A DNA stretch of 28,542 nucleotides, taken from Gammaproteobacteria bacterium. Its GTDB lineage: Bacteria; Pseudomonadota; Gammaproteobacteria; Steroidobacterales; Steroidobacteraceae. A program made the translations under genes and the position numbers. Below, piece by piece: positions 14,990 to 26,540 of this stretch. The stretch lies in the NCBI GenBank assembly GCA_030040235.1, contig JASHUC010000501.1:1-28542 (forward strand). Reading direction: 5' to 3'. The notes beneath the pieces were generated by a model. That model did not search any database. It saw only the letters and a list, made by a program, of their open reading frames with translations, and had not been told where the DNA came from. Position 1 is the first letter of the stretch. Each line of letters opens with the position of its first letter.

Positions 14990-15409
14990 GTGCAACCGCT
15001 CATGGTCAACGAGGAGCGCGAGCTCTCGGTTCTCGCAGATTTCGACACCGGAGACGTGCTCGGGGCGCTCTCGTTTGGGATCATCGTGCTCGATGAGCAG
15101 CTCTGCGCGATATACGCCAATGACATCGCCCAGGACCTTCTCGCAGTGCATCTCCGCGACATGCGTGGTCGGCCGTTCGCGCACTTTCTGCCGCGTCCTC
15201 AGCGCTTCGCGTGCGCCGTGCGGCGCGCGCTGAAGAGAGGAACGGCGGTCGATTACACGCTCCGCATGGGCTTCGATCGTTGGCCCAAGAATTCAGACAC
15301 CGTCAACCTGCGGATTGCCCCGTTGTGGAACCAGATCTCCGGGGCGTATGTTCTGGTGGAGATGAGCGCGCGAACCTGCGTTCAGTTTCGGGGTACGACG
15401 ATGTCATGA
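14990..15409 (+). CDS. Stand-alone PAS-domain protein
   Basis: A 139-aa cytosolic protein consisting essentially of one PAS fold: GALSFGIIVLDEQLCAIYANDIAQDLL, then DMRGRPFAHFL and the C-terminal strands VNLRIAPLWNQISGAYVLVEM. It resembles the N-terminal sensor of NtrB-type kinases but has no kinase, HTH or GGDEF domain. I start it at GTG 14990, which has GGAGG five nt upstream; the frame is open back to a GTG at 14936. The final ATGA overlaps the glgX start, so the two are translationally coupled. A role as a small sensor or protein-interaction module for glycogen metabolism is inferred from position only; ligand unknown. Confidence 0.75.
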   Translation: MQPLMVNEERELSVLADFDTGDVLGALSFGIIVLDEQLCAIYANDIAQDLLAVHLRDMRGRPFAHFLPRPQRFACAVRRALKRGTAVDYTLRMGFDRWPKNSDTVNLRIAPLWNQISGAYVLVEMSARTCVQFRGTTMS

Positions 15410-17496
15410 GCGCCTCACGCTCGGCGACGGCCGCCGAGCCGCCGCTGGGGCCGGTGATCGCACCGGACGGAGTGCATTTCAATCTGTTCGCGACCGCAGA
15501 GCGGGTCGAGCTCGCGCTCTTCGATCAGCTCGATGACGAGCGTCCTCGGCGCATGGTGGAGCTCGAGCGGCACCCGGGCCCCTGGGGCCACTATTGGCAC
15601 TGCTTCGTTGCGGGCATACGCCCCGGGCAGATCTATGGATACCGTGCACACGGGGCCTTCCAGCCAGAGCGGGGACTGCGCTTCGACGGCGAGAAGCTCC
15701 TCCTGGACCCCTATGCGCGATGCGTTGCGACGCCGCTTCGACGCAGCCGGCAGGCGGCCGTCGGTCCTGGAGAAAATCTCGCCACCGCATTCCGCAGCGT
15801 CGTCGTGGACTGTGGCGCTTACGACTGGGAGGAGGATGGGCCGCCCCGCGTGCCCTACGAACGCACGGTCATCTACGAGATGCATGTCGGCAATTTCACG
15901 CGGCATCCGAGCTCAGGAGTCGCGCCGGGGTTGCGCGGTACCTTCGCGGGGGTAGTGGAAAGGATCCCCCATCTGCTCGACCTTGGCGTGAGCGCCGTCG
16001 AGCTGATGCCGGTGTTCGCGTTCGACGAGCAGGCCGCGCCGGCGGGTCTGCAGAACGTCTGGGGCTATGAGCCGGTGTCGTTCTTCGCCCCGCACGAGCG
16101 CTATGGCTCCCGGCGTGCGGTCGGTGCGGTGCTCGATGAGTTTCGCGACATGACGAAGGCGCTGCATCGGGCCGGCATCGAGGTGATTCTGGATGTGGTC
16201 TACAACCACTCGGCCGAGGACGGTGCGGGCGGCCCGACGCTGAGTTTCAGGGGTCTGGCGAACGAGCTCTATTACACGCTCGCCCCCGATGGGAGCTATG
16301 CGAACTACAGCGGCGTCGGCAATACGCTCAATGCGAACACACCGATCGTCTCGCGGCTGATTCTCGACAGCCTACGTTACTGGGTGCGCGAAGCGCACGT
16401 CGATGGGTTTCGTTTCGATCTGGCCGCCGTGCTGTTGCGCGACGTGAGCGGAACTCCGACGGATGAGACGCCGATTCTCCGGGCCATCGGGACCGATCCG
16501 ATCCTGAAGGACATCAAGCTCATCGCCGAGGCGTGGGATGCGGCGGGACTCTATGCGCTCGGCCACCTGACGCATCAGGGGTTTCGCGAGTGGAACGGCC
16601 GCTTCCGGGACGATGCGCGCCGGTTCGTGAAGAGCGATAACGGCACCGTGAGGCCGATGGCTTGCCGTCTTGCCGGCAGCCCCGACATCTACCCGGTGCA
16701 GCACTGCACCCCGGCGTGCAGCATCAGCTTCGTGACGAGCCACGACGGCTTTACGCTCAACGATCTGGTCTCGTACAACGAGAAGCACAATGAGGCCAAT
16801 CGGGAGCAAAACCGCGACGGGCTGAACGAGAACTTCAGCTGGAATTGCGGTGTGGAGGGGCCCACCGACCATCCCACGGTCAATCGGTTGCGGATGCGGC
16901 AGATCAAGAACTTTCTCACCGTGACGCTGCTGGCAGCCGGCACGCCGATGCTGCTCATGGGGGATGAGGTTTGTCGCACACAGCACGGAAACAACAACGG
17001 CTACTGTCTCGATGCCGACGGAGGGTGGCTCGACTGGGGCGCACTCTCATCTTGCGGGGAGATCTACCGCTTCGCTTGCGAGCTCATCGGCGCGCGTACG
17101 GGGCGCTCGGCCCGCGAGAAGAGCCTGCTGGGGTCGGCACCGGGCTCGCTGATGCCGCGACGGATGGAATGGCACGGCGTACGTCTGGGGGAACCGGACT
17201 GGAGCGAGCAATCGCATAGCCTGGCGGTGAGAATCGAGCCCGACCGCACCGACCTCGAGCTCTACCTCATCCTGAACGCTTACTGGGAGGCTCTGGTGTT
17301 TGCAGTACCCCCGCGCGTAGGTGCCGAAGCAAGCTGGCGGCGCTGCGTGGATACCTCCCGCGCCGCTCCCGAGGACATCTGCTTCGACCACGAAGCTCCA
17401 GTCATCACCGCGTCGGCCATCGCGGTTGAGCCACGCTCGGTCGTGGTGCTCCTCGGGAGACGCGCGGCGGTCGCACCGGAACGCCGGGACCTGTGA
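15406..17496 (+). CDS. glgX: Glycogen debranching enzyme GlgX
   Basis: Hydrolyses alpha-1,6 branches of limit dextrins left by glycogen phosphorylase (GH13 isoamylase group); 696 aa, close to E. coli GlgX. An N-terminal CBM48 domain (GVHFNLFATAERVELALFD, HGAFQPERGLRFDGEKLLLDPYA) precedes the TIM barrel. Catalytic residues are the nucleophile D338 in DGFRFDLA, acid/base E375 in IAEAWD, and D447 in TSHDGF; the C-terminal beta domain starts near residue 600. The ATG at 15406 overlaps the PAS stop; the longer open frame upstream is a shadow of the PAS gene. glgP follows after 226 bp. Confidence 0.96.
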   Translation: MSASRSATAAEPPLGPVIAPDGVHFNLFATAERVELALFDQLDDERPRRMVELERHPGPWGHYWHCFVAGIRPGQIYGYRAHGAFQPERGLRFDGEKLLLDPYARCVATPLRRSRQAAVGPGENLATAFRSVVVDCGAYDWEEDGPPRVPYERTVIYEMHVGNFTRHPSSGVAPGLRGTFAGVVERIPHLLDLGVSAVELMPVFAFDEQAAPAGLQNVWGYEPVSFFAPHERYGSRRAVGAVLDEFRDMTKALHRAGIEVILDVVYNHSAEDGAGGPTLSFRGLANELYYTLAPDGSYANYSGVGNTLNANTPIVSRLILDSLRYWVREAHVDGFRFDLAAVLLRDVSGTPTDETPILRAIGTDPILKDIKLIAEAWDAAGLYALGHLTHQGFREWNGRFRDDARRFVKSDNGTVRPMACRLAGSPDIYPVQHCTPACSISFVTSHDGFTLNDLVSYNEKHNEANREQNRDGLNENFSWNCGVEGPTDHPTVNRLRMRQIKNFLTVTLLAAGTPMLLMGDEVCRTQHGNNNGYCLDADGGWLDWGALSSCGEIYRFACELIGARTGRSAREKSLLGSAPGSLMPRRMEWHGVRLGEPDWSEQSHSLAVRIEPDRTDLELYLILNAYWEALVFAVPPRVGAEASWRRCVDTSRAAPEDICFDHEAPVITASAIAVEPRSVVVLLGRRAAVAPERRDL

Positions 17497-17501
17497 GATC
17501 G

Positions 17502-17630
17502 ATGGCACGTTCGTTCAGCAAACGTCACGGCGAACAAGCCAGCCGCTCGATGGGCTCGCTACGCTTCTTCCGCTTTCTACAGCCGGAGAGAAGCAAGCCC
17601 GCGGGCTTGAGCCGTGGCTCGGCAGCCTGA
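17502..17630 (+). CDS. Possible small basic ORF (42 aa) between glgX and glgP
   Basis: ATG at 17502, five bp after the glgX stop, opens 42 codons (MARSFSKRHGEQASRSMGS, then an Arg/Phe-rich stretch and a basic tail). The composition is strongly cationic. The upstream sequence offers no more than a weak GAGAT match as a ribosome binding site. The ORF contains a palindrome at its end, which argues for a regulatory rather than coding role. Confidence 0.2.
   Translation: MARSFSKRHGEQASRSMGSLRFFRFLQPERSKPAGLSRGSAA
17594..17620. repeat. Tandem palindromes in the glgX-glgP gap
   Basis: CAAGCCCGCGGGCTTG (17594-17609) is a perfect 16-bp palindrome and is followed directly by GAGCC-GT-GGCTC (17609-17620). 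A further ATGAA-TG-TTCAT lies at 17654-17665. Without T-runs these may be mRNA-stabilising or attenuating structures, or protein-binding sites, separating glgX from the glgP-tkt genes. Confidence 0.45.
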
Positions 17631-17722
17631 GACGTTGGAACGACTCGACTAAGATGAATGTTCATGAGAAGCGCGTAGCATGATCGGGAATTTTTGTGAG
17701 AAGCCCCTGGAGTGGCACAGTC

Positions 17723-20242
17723 ATGGATAACGGACAAGCGCAGACGGTCGCATCGCGCGTCGCCGAGATCCGGCCTGCGGCAAACCTCGTGGCGACGGAT
17801 GGCGATGAGGCACTGCGGGAGCTTGCGGACACCGGGCGCAGGCTCTACCGGCAGCACCTGCTCGTCGATCGGGCGATCGATGCCGACCGCGCGACCGCGC
17901 GGGAGCGGTTCGAGGCGCTTGCACGGGCAGTGCGCGACATCATCGCGCCACGCTGGGCCCACACGCGGGAAGCCTACGCCCGCAAGAATCCGAAGCACAT
18001 CTATTATCTATCGATGGAATTCCTCATCGGCCGCTCCCTCGGAAACAACCTCACGAACCTGCTCCTCGATCCGCAGGTGCACCGCACCGAGGCCGGCATC
18101 GAGGATCTCGACTGGATCGGCCTGAACGAGCAGGAGCCGGACCCGGGGCTGGGTAATGGTGGCCTCGGGCGGCTCGCGGCGTGCTACCTCGACTCGATGG
18201 CGACGCTCTCACTTCCGGCGATCGGATACGGACTGCGCTATGAGTACGGAATCTTTCGGCAGACCATCCGCGACGGGTGGCAGGAGGAGCAGCCCGACAA
18301 CTGGTTGCGACGGCCGGATCCGTGGGAGATCGCGCGGCCGGACGAGTGCGTCGAGGTGAGGCTCGGCTGCTCGCTCACTCTGCGCGAGGGTCGCTTGCAG
18401 CTGGTCCCGGGCCAGGGCTCCCGTCTGATCGGCGTGCCTTTCGATCGGCCCGTGGTGGGGTATGGCGGTAACACGGTCAACACGCTGCGGCTCTGGTGTG
18501 CTGCTGCGCCTGATTACTTCGATCTGCAGCGCTTCGACGCAGGTGACTTCCTGGGTGCACTCTCCGACAGTCTGGACGCTCAGTTGCTTACACGGGTTCT
18601 ATATCCGGACGACTCGACCATTTACGGACAGGAGCTGCGATTCGTGCAGGAATATTTCCTGGTCGCCTGCTCGCTTGCCGACCTCACGCGCCGCTTCCGC
18701 GCCTCCAATGCGGACTGGAGTCTCTTGCCGGAAAAGGCCGCGATCCAGCTCAACGACACGCACCCGGCGCTCGCAGTGCCCGAGCTGATGCGAATCCTGC
18801 TGGACGAGGCGCATCTCGATTGGGACCAGGCCTGGAACATCGCGCAACGAACGCTCGCCTACACCAACCATACGCTGCTGCCGGAGGCTCTGGAGAAATG
18901 GCCGCTCCCCTGGTTCGAGCTGCTGGTGCCGCGGCTCCTCGAGATCGTCTACGAGATCAACCGAAGATTTCTCGAGGAGGTGCGCTCCCGCCACGGAGTG
19001 GATGACGCGCTCGCCTCGCGGGTGAGTCTCATCGAGGAGGGTTCCGGCAAGCACGTGCGCATGGCGCACCTGGCGGTCGTCGGTTCGCACAGCACCAATG
19101 GCGTTGCGAAGATCCACAGCGAGTTGCTGAGAACCAGCACGGTGCGCGACCTCGCCGCGCTTTATCCCGAGCGTTTCAACAACAAGACCAACGGCGTGAC
19201 GCCGCGCCGCTGGCTGCGTCTGGCCAATCCCCCGCTCTCGAGCCTCATCAGCACGGCGATCGGCGAGGACTGGATTGCGGACCTGTCGCAGCTCGCGAAA
19301 CTCAGACCCCTTGCAAGCGATCCGAGTCTCCAGAACGCCTTCCTCGCGGCCAAGCGGGCGGCCAAGGAGCGCTGTGCCGAGTGGCTTCGCGCGAGCATGG
19401 GAGTGGAGGTGGATGTGGACTCGATCTTCGACTGCCAGATCAAGCGCATCCATGAGTACAAGCGGCAGCTCCTCAACGTCCTGCGCATCGTGACGCTGTA
19501 TGAGCGGCTGCGCATGAATCCCCAGCTGCAAGTCGCACCGCGGACCTTCTTCTTCAGCGGCAAGGCGGCGCCCGGCTATCGCCTGGCGAAGCTCATCATC
19601 AAGCTCATCAACAACGTCGCGGAGGTCATCGACTCCGACCCCATGGCGGCGGGCAAAATTCGTATCCTGTTCCTTCCCGAGTATGGCGTCTCGCTTGCCG
19701 AGCGACTGATCGCGGCGGCAGACGTGTCGAACCAGATTTCCACGGCAGGCTACGAGGCAAGCGGCACCAGCAACATGAAGTTCATGATGAACGGGGCTCT
19801 CACCCTCGGCACGCGTGACGGGGCGACCATCGAGATGGCCGAGGAAGCCGGCGAGGAGAATCTGTTCCTCTTCGGACTCACGGCCCAACAGGTGGCGGGG
19901 AGCCGAGCGTGGTACGACCCGCATTGGCACTACGAGCACGAGCCGGAGACTCGCGCCGCGCTCGATTTGATCGGCTCGAATCACTTCAACCGCAACGAGC
20001 CGGGCGTGTTCGCGCCGTTGCGTGCCGCGCTGCTGACGGGAGGGGATTACTACATGCACCTCGCGGATCTGCGCGCGTACCTCGATGCCGATCGCAGGGT
20101 GGTCGAGCTTTATCGCAACCGGAGCGCGTGGGCGCAGCGGGCGCTCCTCAACGTGGCCGCCTCGGGGAAGTTCTCGAGTGATCGCGCGGTCGCCGAGTAT
20201 GCGAGCGCAATCTGGCATGCGCAGCCGTGCGTGGTCTCCTAG
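17723..20242 (+). CDS. glgP: Glycogen phosphorylase
   Basis: PLP-dependent GT35 enzyme releasing glucose-1-phosphate from glycogen; 839 aa, normal for bacterial GlgP/MalP. Features: [19 protein letters not shown] near the N-terminus, [21 protein letters not shown], the [10 protein letters not shown] segment, and the PLP motif [16 protein letters not shown] with Lys686. I start at ATG 17723 (GGAG upstream); a GTG at 17696 adds nine residues and is possible. The stop is 8 bp before pgi, whose ribosome binding site overlaps it. Its product needs phosphoglucomutase to enter the pathway encoded downstream, and no pgm is present here. Confidence 0.96.
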   Translation: MDNGQAQTVASRVAEIRPAANLVATDGDEALRELADTGRRLYRQHLLVDRAIDADRATARERFEALARAVRDIIAPRWAHTREAYARKNPKHIYYLSMEFLIGRSLGNNLTNLLLDPQVHRTEAGIEDLDWIGLNEQEPDPGLGNGGLGRLAACYLDSMATLSLPAIGYGLRYEYGIFRQTIRDGWQEEQPDNWLRRPDPWEIARPDECVEVRLGCSLTLREGRLQLVPGQGSRLIGVPFDRPVVGYGGNTVNTLRLWCAAAPDYFDLQRFDAGDFLGALSDSLDAQLLTRVLYPDDSTIYGQELRFVQEYFLVACSLADLTRRFRASNADWSLLPEKAAIQLNDTHPALAVPELMRILLDEAHLDWDQAWNIAQRTLAYTNHTLLPEALEKWPLPWFELLVPRLLEIVYEINRRFLEEVRSRHGVDDALASRVSLIEEGSGKHVRMAHLAVVGSHSTNGVAKIHSELLRTSTVRDLAALYPERFNNKTNGVTPRRWLRLANPPLSSLISTAIGEDWIADLSQLAKLRPLASDPSLQNAFLAAKRAAKERCAEWLRASMGVEVDVDSIFDCQIKRIHEYKRQLLNVLRIVTLYERLRMNPQLQVAPRTFFFSGKAAPGYRLAKLIIKLINNVAEVIDSDPMAAGKIRILFLPEYGVSLAERLIAAADVSNQISTAGYEASGTSNMKFMMNGALTLGTRDGATIEMAEEAGEENLFLFGLTAQQVAGSRAWYDPHWHYEHEPETRAALDLIGSNHFNRNEPGVFAPLRAALLTGGDYYMHLADLRAYLDADRRVVELYRNRSAWAQRALLNVAASGKFSSDRAVAEYASAIWHAQPCVVS

Positions 20243-20250
20243 GAGGGTAC

Positions 20251-21906
<1,656 letters not shown>

Positions 21907-21941
21907 GCGCCTCGGCGGATCGACCCTATGGAGATACGCGC

Positions 21942-22961
21942 ATGCAACTAGGAATGGTGGGCCTCGGCCGGATGGGTGCGAACATGGTGCGCCGGCTGAT
22001 CCGCAAGGGTCATGAGTGCGTGGTCTTCGACGCCATACCCACGGCCGTGCAGGCGCTCACCCGCGAAGGAGCAGCGGGTGCTGACTCGTTCGCCCACCTG
22101 GTCAGCCAACTGCGCAAGCCGCGCGCCGTCTGGCTCATGGTGCCGGCGGCGGTTGTGGACGAGACGATCGCGAAGCTCGAGCCGCACCTGGACTCCGGAG
22201 ATGCGCTGATCGACGGCGGCAACTCGTACTACATCGATGACATGCGCCGCTCCAAGGCGCTCGCGTCCCGTGGCGTCGCCTACCTCGATGTCGGTACGAG
22301 CGGCGGGGTATGGGGGCTCGAGCGCGGCTACTGCATGATGATCGGCGGGGATGGTCCGGCCGTGCGACGCCTGGACCGGGTGTTCGCGGCCCTCGCACCT
22401 GGGCGCGGGCAGATCGCGCGCACACCGGGGCGCACCGATGCAAAGCAGAGCACGGCGGAGGAGGGCTACCTTCATTGTGGATCGAGCGGCGCCGGTCACT
22501 TCGTGAAGATGGTCCACAACGGAATCGAATACGGCCTCATGGCGGCATACGCGGAAGGGTTGGATGTATTGCGCGCCGCGAACGTGGGCCGGACGCAGAG
22601 CGCGGCGGATGCAGAGACGACGCCACTGCGCGATGCGCAGCTCTATAACTTCGACATCGACCTCGCCGAGGTCGCGGAGGTCTGGCGGCGGGGCAGCGTG
22701 GTCGCCTCGTGGCTGCTCGACCTCGCCGCGGCGGCGTTGCTTGCAGATCCGAAGCTCGAGGACTTCGCCGGGCGCGTATCGGATTCCGGCGAGGGCCGCT
22801 GGACGATCAAGGCGGCGATCGATGAGGCCGTTCCCACCCCGGTGCTGAGCGCCGCGCTCTACGAGCGCTTCAGTTCCCGTGGCGATGCGCTCTTTCAGGG
22901 AAAGCTGCTCTCGGCGCTGCGTCATGAGTTCGGTGGTCATGAGGAAAAGCCTGCCCCATAG
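21942..22961 (+). CDS. gnd: 6-phosphogluconate dehydrogenase, decarboxylating (short YqeC/GndA type)
   Basis: Oxidatively decarboxylates 6-phosphogluconate to ribulose-5-P. The 339-aa length marks the short class, often NAD-preferring, rather than the 470-aa enterobacterial Gnd. The Rossmann motif is [15 protein letters not shown] at the very start, followed by FDA, where an acidic residue at the end of the second strand would favour NAD over NADP. Substrate site: [19 protein letters not shown] and [14 protein letters not shown], with Lys189, Asn193 and Glu196. The start at 21942 has GGAG upstream. It lies 35 bp after pgi and 18 bp before zwf. Cofactor preference is inference. Confidence 0.95.
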   Translation: MQLGMVGLGRMGANMVRRLIRKGHECVVFDAIPTAVQALTREGAAGADSFAHLVSQLRKPRAVWLMVPAAVVDETIAKLEPHLDSGDALIDGGNSYYIDDMRRSKALASRGVAYLDVGTSGGVWGLERGYCMMIGGDGPAVRRLDRVFAALAPGRGQIARTPGRTDAKQSTAEEGYLHCGSSGAGHFVKMVHNGIEYGLMAAYAEGLDVLRAANVGRTQSAADAETTPLRDAQLYNFDIDLAEVAEVWRRGSVVASWLLDLAAAALLADPKLEDFAGRVSDSGEGRWTIKAAIDEAVPTPVLSAALYERFSSRGDALFQGKLLSALRHEFGGHEEKPAP

Positions 22962-22979
22962 CCGCAGGAGGCTCTTGCG

Positions 22980-24365
22980 ATGAGCGAACCGAACTGTGAC
23001 GCGCTGGTCTTCTTCGGTGCGACCGGAGATCTCGCGTACAAGAAGATCTTCCCGGCGCTGCAGGCGATGGTGAAGCGCGGGACCTTGAATATCCCGGTGA
23101 TCGGAGTCGCGAAGAGCGGCTGGACGCTCGCGCAGCTGCAAGGGCGCATGCGCGAGAGCCTGGAGCTTCATGGGGGCATCGACGCGGCGGCGAGCGCCAG
23201 GCTGAGCACCCTGCTGCGCTACGTGGACGGCGACTACGCCGATCCGGCGACCTTCAAGGCTCTCAGGCAGGTGCTCGGCTCGGCGCAGCGGCCGGCGCAT
23301 TACCTTGCGATTCCGCCGCTGCTGTTCGCAATCGTGGTCGAGCGGCTCGGCGCTGCAGGCTGCGCTCCGCCCGGAGCGCGAGTGGTCGTCGAGAAGCCCT
23401 TCGGCAGGGGTCTCGACAGTGCGCGCGCGCTCAACCGTATCCTCCTCGGGACCTTCGACGAGGAGCACATCTTCCGCATCGACCACTATCTCGGTAAGCG
23501 CCCGGTGCACAATCTGGTGTTCTTCCGCTTCACCAATCCGATGCACGAATCGCTTTGGAGCCGACAGTACATCGAGAGCATCCAGATCACGATGGCGGAG
23601 TCGTTCGGCGTCGAGGGACGAGGCGCCTTCTACGACCAGACGGGCGCGATTCGCGATGTGATCCAGAATCATCTGTTCCAGGTCCTCTCGAGTCTCGTCA
23701 TGGAGCCGCCGGCACGCACCGACAGCGAGTCGTTGCGCGACGAGAAGGTGAAGGTGCTGAAGTCGGTTGCGACCTTGGCTCCGGACGAGGTGCTCCGTGG
23801 GCAGTTTCGAGGCTACCGCAGCGAGCCGGGTGTCGCTTCGGGCTCACAGATGGAAACCTTCGCTGCCGTGCGACTGTCGATCGACAACTGGCGCTGGCAG
23901 GGTGTCCCGGTGTTCATTCGCGCCGGCAAGGCGCTCGCCACCACCTGCACGGAGATCGTGGCACGCCTCAGACGTCCGCCGCCCGTGCTCCACGAGGACG
24001 CCAAGGCCAACTACTTGCGCTTTCGCATCGGTCCTTCCATGGAGATCGCATTCGGCCTCAATGTGATGGACGAAGAGGAGACGGGCGCCGGTGAGGGTAT
24101 CGAGCTTGTGGCAAGCCGGCGTCCCGGTGCCAATGAGCGCGATGCCTACGAGCGTGTCCTCACCGATGCGCTCGCTGGCGACCGGACGCTCTTTGCGCGC
24201 GAGGACTACGTGGAGGAGGCCTGGCGAATCGTCGATCCGATCCTGAAGGCGGGTACGGAGATCTACCCCTACGAGCCCGGCACCTGGGGTCCGACGCAAG
24301 TCTCGGCCCTCACACCTCAAGGCGGCTGGCTGAACCCCGTGGTGGGACATGAGGTGGGGCGATGA
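22980..24365 (+). CDS. zwf: Glucose-6-phosphate 1-dehydrogenase
   Basis: First enzyme of the oxidative pentose phosphate pathway, oxidising glucose-6-P to 6-phosphogluconolactone. 461 aa, slightly short for the family (480-500). Nucleotide-binding motif FFGATGDLAYKKIFPAL (11-27), the signature RIDHYLGK with Asp168, His169 and Lys173, and His231 in IQNHLFQ matching the second catalytic His. The start has AGGAGG with 8-nt spacing. It precedes tkt with an ATGA overlap. 6-phosphogluconolactonase, often next to zwf, is missing here; the lactone also hydrolyses spontaneously. Confidence 0.96.
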   Translation: MSEPNCDALVFFGATGDLAYKKIFPALQAMVKRGTLNIPVIGVAKSGWTLAQLQGRMRESLELHGGIDAAASARLSTLLRYVDGDYADPATFKALRQVLGSAQRPAHYLAIPPLLFAIVVERLGAAGCAPPGARVVVEKPFGRGLDSARALNRILLGTFDEEHIFRIDHYLGKRPVHNLVFFRFTNPMHESLWSRQYIESIQITMAESFGVEGRGAFYDQTGAIRDVIQNHLFQVLSSLVMEPPARTDSESLRDEKVKVLKSVATLAPDEVLRGQFRGYRSEPGVASGSQMETFAAVRLSIDNWRWQGVPVFIRAGKALATTCTEIVARLRRPPPVLHEDAKANYLRFRIGPSMEIAFGLNVMDEEETGAGEGIELVASRRPGANERDAYERVLTDALAGDRTLFAREDYVEEAWRIVDPILKAGTEIYPYEPGTWGPTQVSALTPQGGWLNPVVGHEVGR

Positions 24366-26446
24366 ACACGGCGCCGTCGGCAAGCACGGCCATGACAGAC
24401 GCTCTCGATCAGCTCGCGATCGATACGATCCGGACGCTCGCGATCGATGCGGTGCAGGCGGCGAATTCCGGGCACCCCGGCACGCCGATGGCACTTGCAC
24501 CCCTCGTCTACACGCTCTGGAATCGGGTGCTGCGCTTCGATCCGCGCGATCCCCTCTGGCCCAATCGCGATCGTTTCGTGCTCTCGAACGGGCATGCCTC
24601 GATGCTCCTGTGGTCGGTCCTGCACCTGAGCGGAGTGCAGGCGGTGAACGCGCAGTACGAGACCGTGGGGCGGCCCGCCGTCACACTCGATGACATCAAG
24701 CATTTTCGGCAGTGGGGCAGCAAGGCCCCGGGCCATCCCGAGTATCACCTGGTATCCGGCGTCGAGACGACGACCGGTCCGCTCGGTCAAGGCATCGCCA
24801 CGAGTGTGGGCATGGCCGTGGCGGGCAAGTTCCTCGCGGAGCGGTACAACAGGCCGGGCTTGGACGTCTTCGATCATCGGATCTACGCCGTTTGCGGCGA
24901 CGGCTGCCTGATGGAGGGAGTCGGGGCCGAGGCGGCCTCGCTCGCAGGGCACCTTGCGCTCGACAATCTGTGCTGGATCTATGACAACAACCACATCACG
25001 ATCGAGGGCTCGACCGCCATTACCTTCACCGAGGATGTGGCGGCGCGCTTTCGCGCCTACGAGTGGAACGTGCTGCAAGTTCACGACGCGAACGACGTGG
25101 ATGGCATCGAGGCGGCGCTGCGCTCGGCGAGCAATGCCTGCGGGCGCCCGACGCTCATCGTGCTCGACAGCCACATCGGCTATGGTTCCCCGCACAAGCA
25201 CGACAGCGCCGAAGCCCACGGCGAACCACTCGGCGCCGAGGAAGTCAAGGCGACCAAGCGCAGCTACGGGTGGCCGGAGGATGCGCAGTTCCTCGTCCCA
25301 CCCGGGGTGCGCGAGCGCTTTGCCGCGGGCGTGGGAGCCCGCGGTGCCGCGGCGAATCGTGCATGGCGCGAGCAGCGCGAGCGTTACCGCGCGGCTTATC
25401 CGGCGCTGGCGACGGAGCTCGATCAAATGCAGCGCCGGGAGTTGCCGCAGGGCTGGGATGCAGGCCTGCCGGTCTTTCCTGCGGATGCAAAGGGACTCGC
25501 CGGCCGGGACGCCGCCGGGGCGGTTCTGAACGCGCTTGCCCCCCGCGTGCCCTGGCTGCTCGGCGGCTCGGCGGACCTCGCGCCTTCAAACCGCACGACG
25601 CTCAAGTTTCCCGGCGCCGGAGACGTTCAACCGGCGACACGCGGCGGCCGGAACCTCCACTTCGGCATTCGCGAGCACGCTATGGCCGCGGTCGTGAACG
25701 GCATGACCCTCTCGAAGCTACGTGCCTTCGGTGCCACGTTCTTCATCTTCAGCGACTACGCACGGCCCGCCATCCGCCTGTCGGCGGTGATGGAACTGCC
25801 GACGCTTTTCATTTTCACCCACGATGCCATGGGCGACGGCGAGGATGGTCCCACCCATCAGCCGGTCGAACAGCTCGCCTCGTTTCGTGCGATGCCCGGC
25901 CTCACGGTGTTGAGGCCCGGGGACGCGAACGAGGTGGTCGAAGCGTTCCGGTATGTGATGCAGCTGCGCCATCGGCCGGCGCTGATCGCACTTTCCCGTC
26001 AGGCGCTCCCCACGCTCGATCGGCAGCGATACGCATCGGCCGACGGCGTCTCCCGCGGGGCGTATGTGCTCGCCGATGCGCCCGGCGGGGTTCCCGAAGT
26101 GATCCTGATCGCAACCGGCAGCGAGTTGCAGCTCGCGGTGCGCGGGCATGAGAGCTTGCGCGCGGAGGGTGTACGATCGCGGGTGGTCTCGATGCCTTCC
26201 TGGGATCTCTTCGAGCAGCAGCCCTCCGACTACCGCGACCAGGTCCTGCCGCCGGGCGTCACTGCGCGCATCGCGATCGAGCAGGCTTCAACGTTCGGTT
26301 GGGAGCGGCACGTGGGCCCGCGGGGACGGGTCATCGGCATGCACACCTTTGGGGCGTCCGCACCGTTGAAGGAGCTCGACCGCCGCTTCGGCTTCGAGCC
26401 GGACGGCGTTATCGCGGTAGCCAAATCGCTGCTTGCCAAGCGCTAG
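24362..26446 (+). CDS. tkt: Transketolase
   Basis: Thiamine-diphosphate enzyme moving two-carbon units in the non-oxidative pentose phosphate pathway; 694 aa, a little longer than E. coli TktA. ThDP site: NSGHPGTPM with His38, the GDG(x)nN motif from CGDGCLMEG (Asp180) to YDNNHIT, and the catalytic Glu438 in HFGIREHAMAAVVNG. The C-terminal domain is intact. ATG 24362 overlaps the zwf stop; GAGGTGGGG lies upstream. It ends the glgP-tkt run. Together with tal, 11.5 kb upstream, it can return pentose phosphates to fructose-6-P for reuse by pgi and zwf. Confidence 0.96.
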   Translation: MNTAPSASTAMTDALDQLAIDTIRTLAIDAVQAANSGHPGTPMALAPLVYTLWNRVLRFDPRDPLWPNRDRFVLSNGHASMLLWSVLHLSGVQAVNAQYETVGRPAVTLDDIKHFRQWGSKAPGHPEYHLVSGVETTTGPLGQGIATSVGMAVAGKFLAERYNRPGLDVFDHRIYAVCGDGCLMEGVGAEAASLAGHLALDNLCWIYDNNHITIEGSTAITFTEDVAARFRAYEWNVLQVHDANDVDGIEAALRSASNACGRPTLIVLDSHIGYGSPHKHDSAEAHGEPLGAEEVKATKRSYGWPEDAQFLVPPGVRERFAAGVGARGAAANRAWREQRERYRAAYPALATELDQMQRRELPQGWDAGLPVFPADAKGLAGRDAAGAVLNALAPRVPWLLGGSADLAPSNRTTLKFPGAGDVQPATRGGRNLHFGIREHAMAAVVNGMTLSKLRAFGATFFIFSDYARPAIRLSAVMELPTLFIFTHDAMGDGEDGPTHQPVEQLASFRAMPGLTVLRPGDANEVVEAFRYVMQLRHRPALIALSRQALPTLDRQRYASADGVSRGAYVLADAPGGVPEVILIATGSELQLAVRGHESLRAEGVRSRVVSMPSWDLFEQQPSDYRDQVLPPGVTARIAIEQASTFGWERHVGPRGRVIGMHTFGASAPLKELDRRFGFEPDGVIAVAKSLLAKR

Positions 26447-26540
26447 GCGTAGATCAATACCATTGTTCAATAGACGCCTCTTCGCACTCCTGAGCTAATC
26501 GCAGCCGTCGATGCGGCAGCGGCTACTGAGGAGCAGGCAA

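Noticed and set aside
21948..23672. 574-codon open frame on the minus strand
   Set aside because: Antisense shadow across gnd and zwf, both with intact catalytic motifs.
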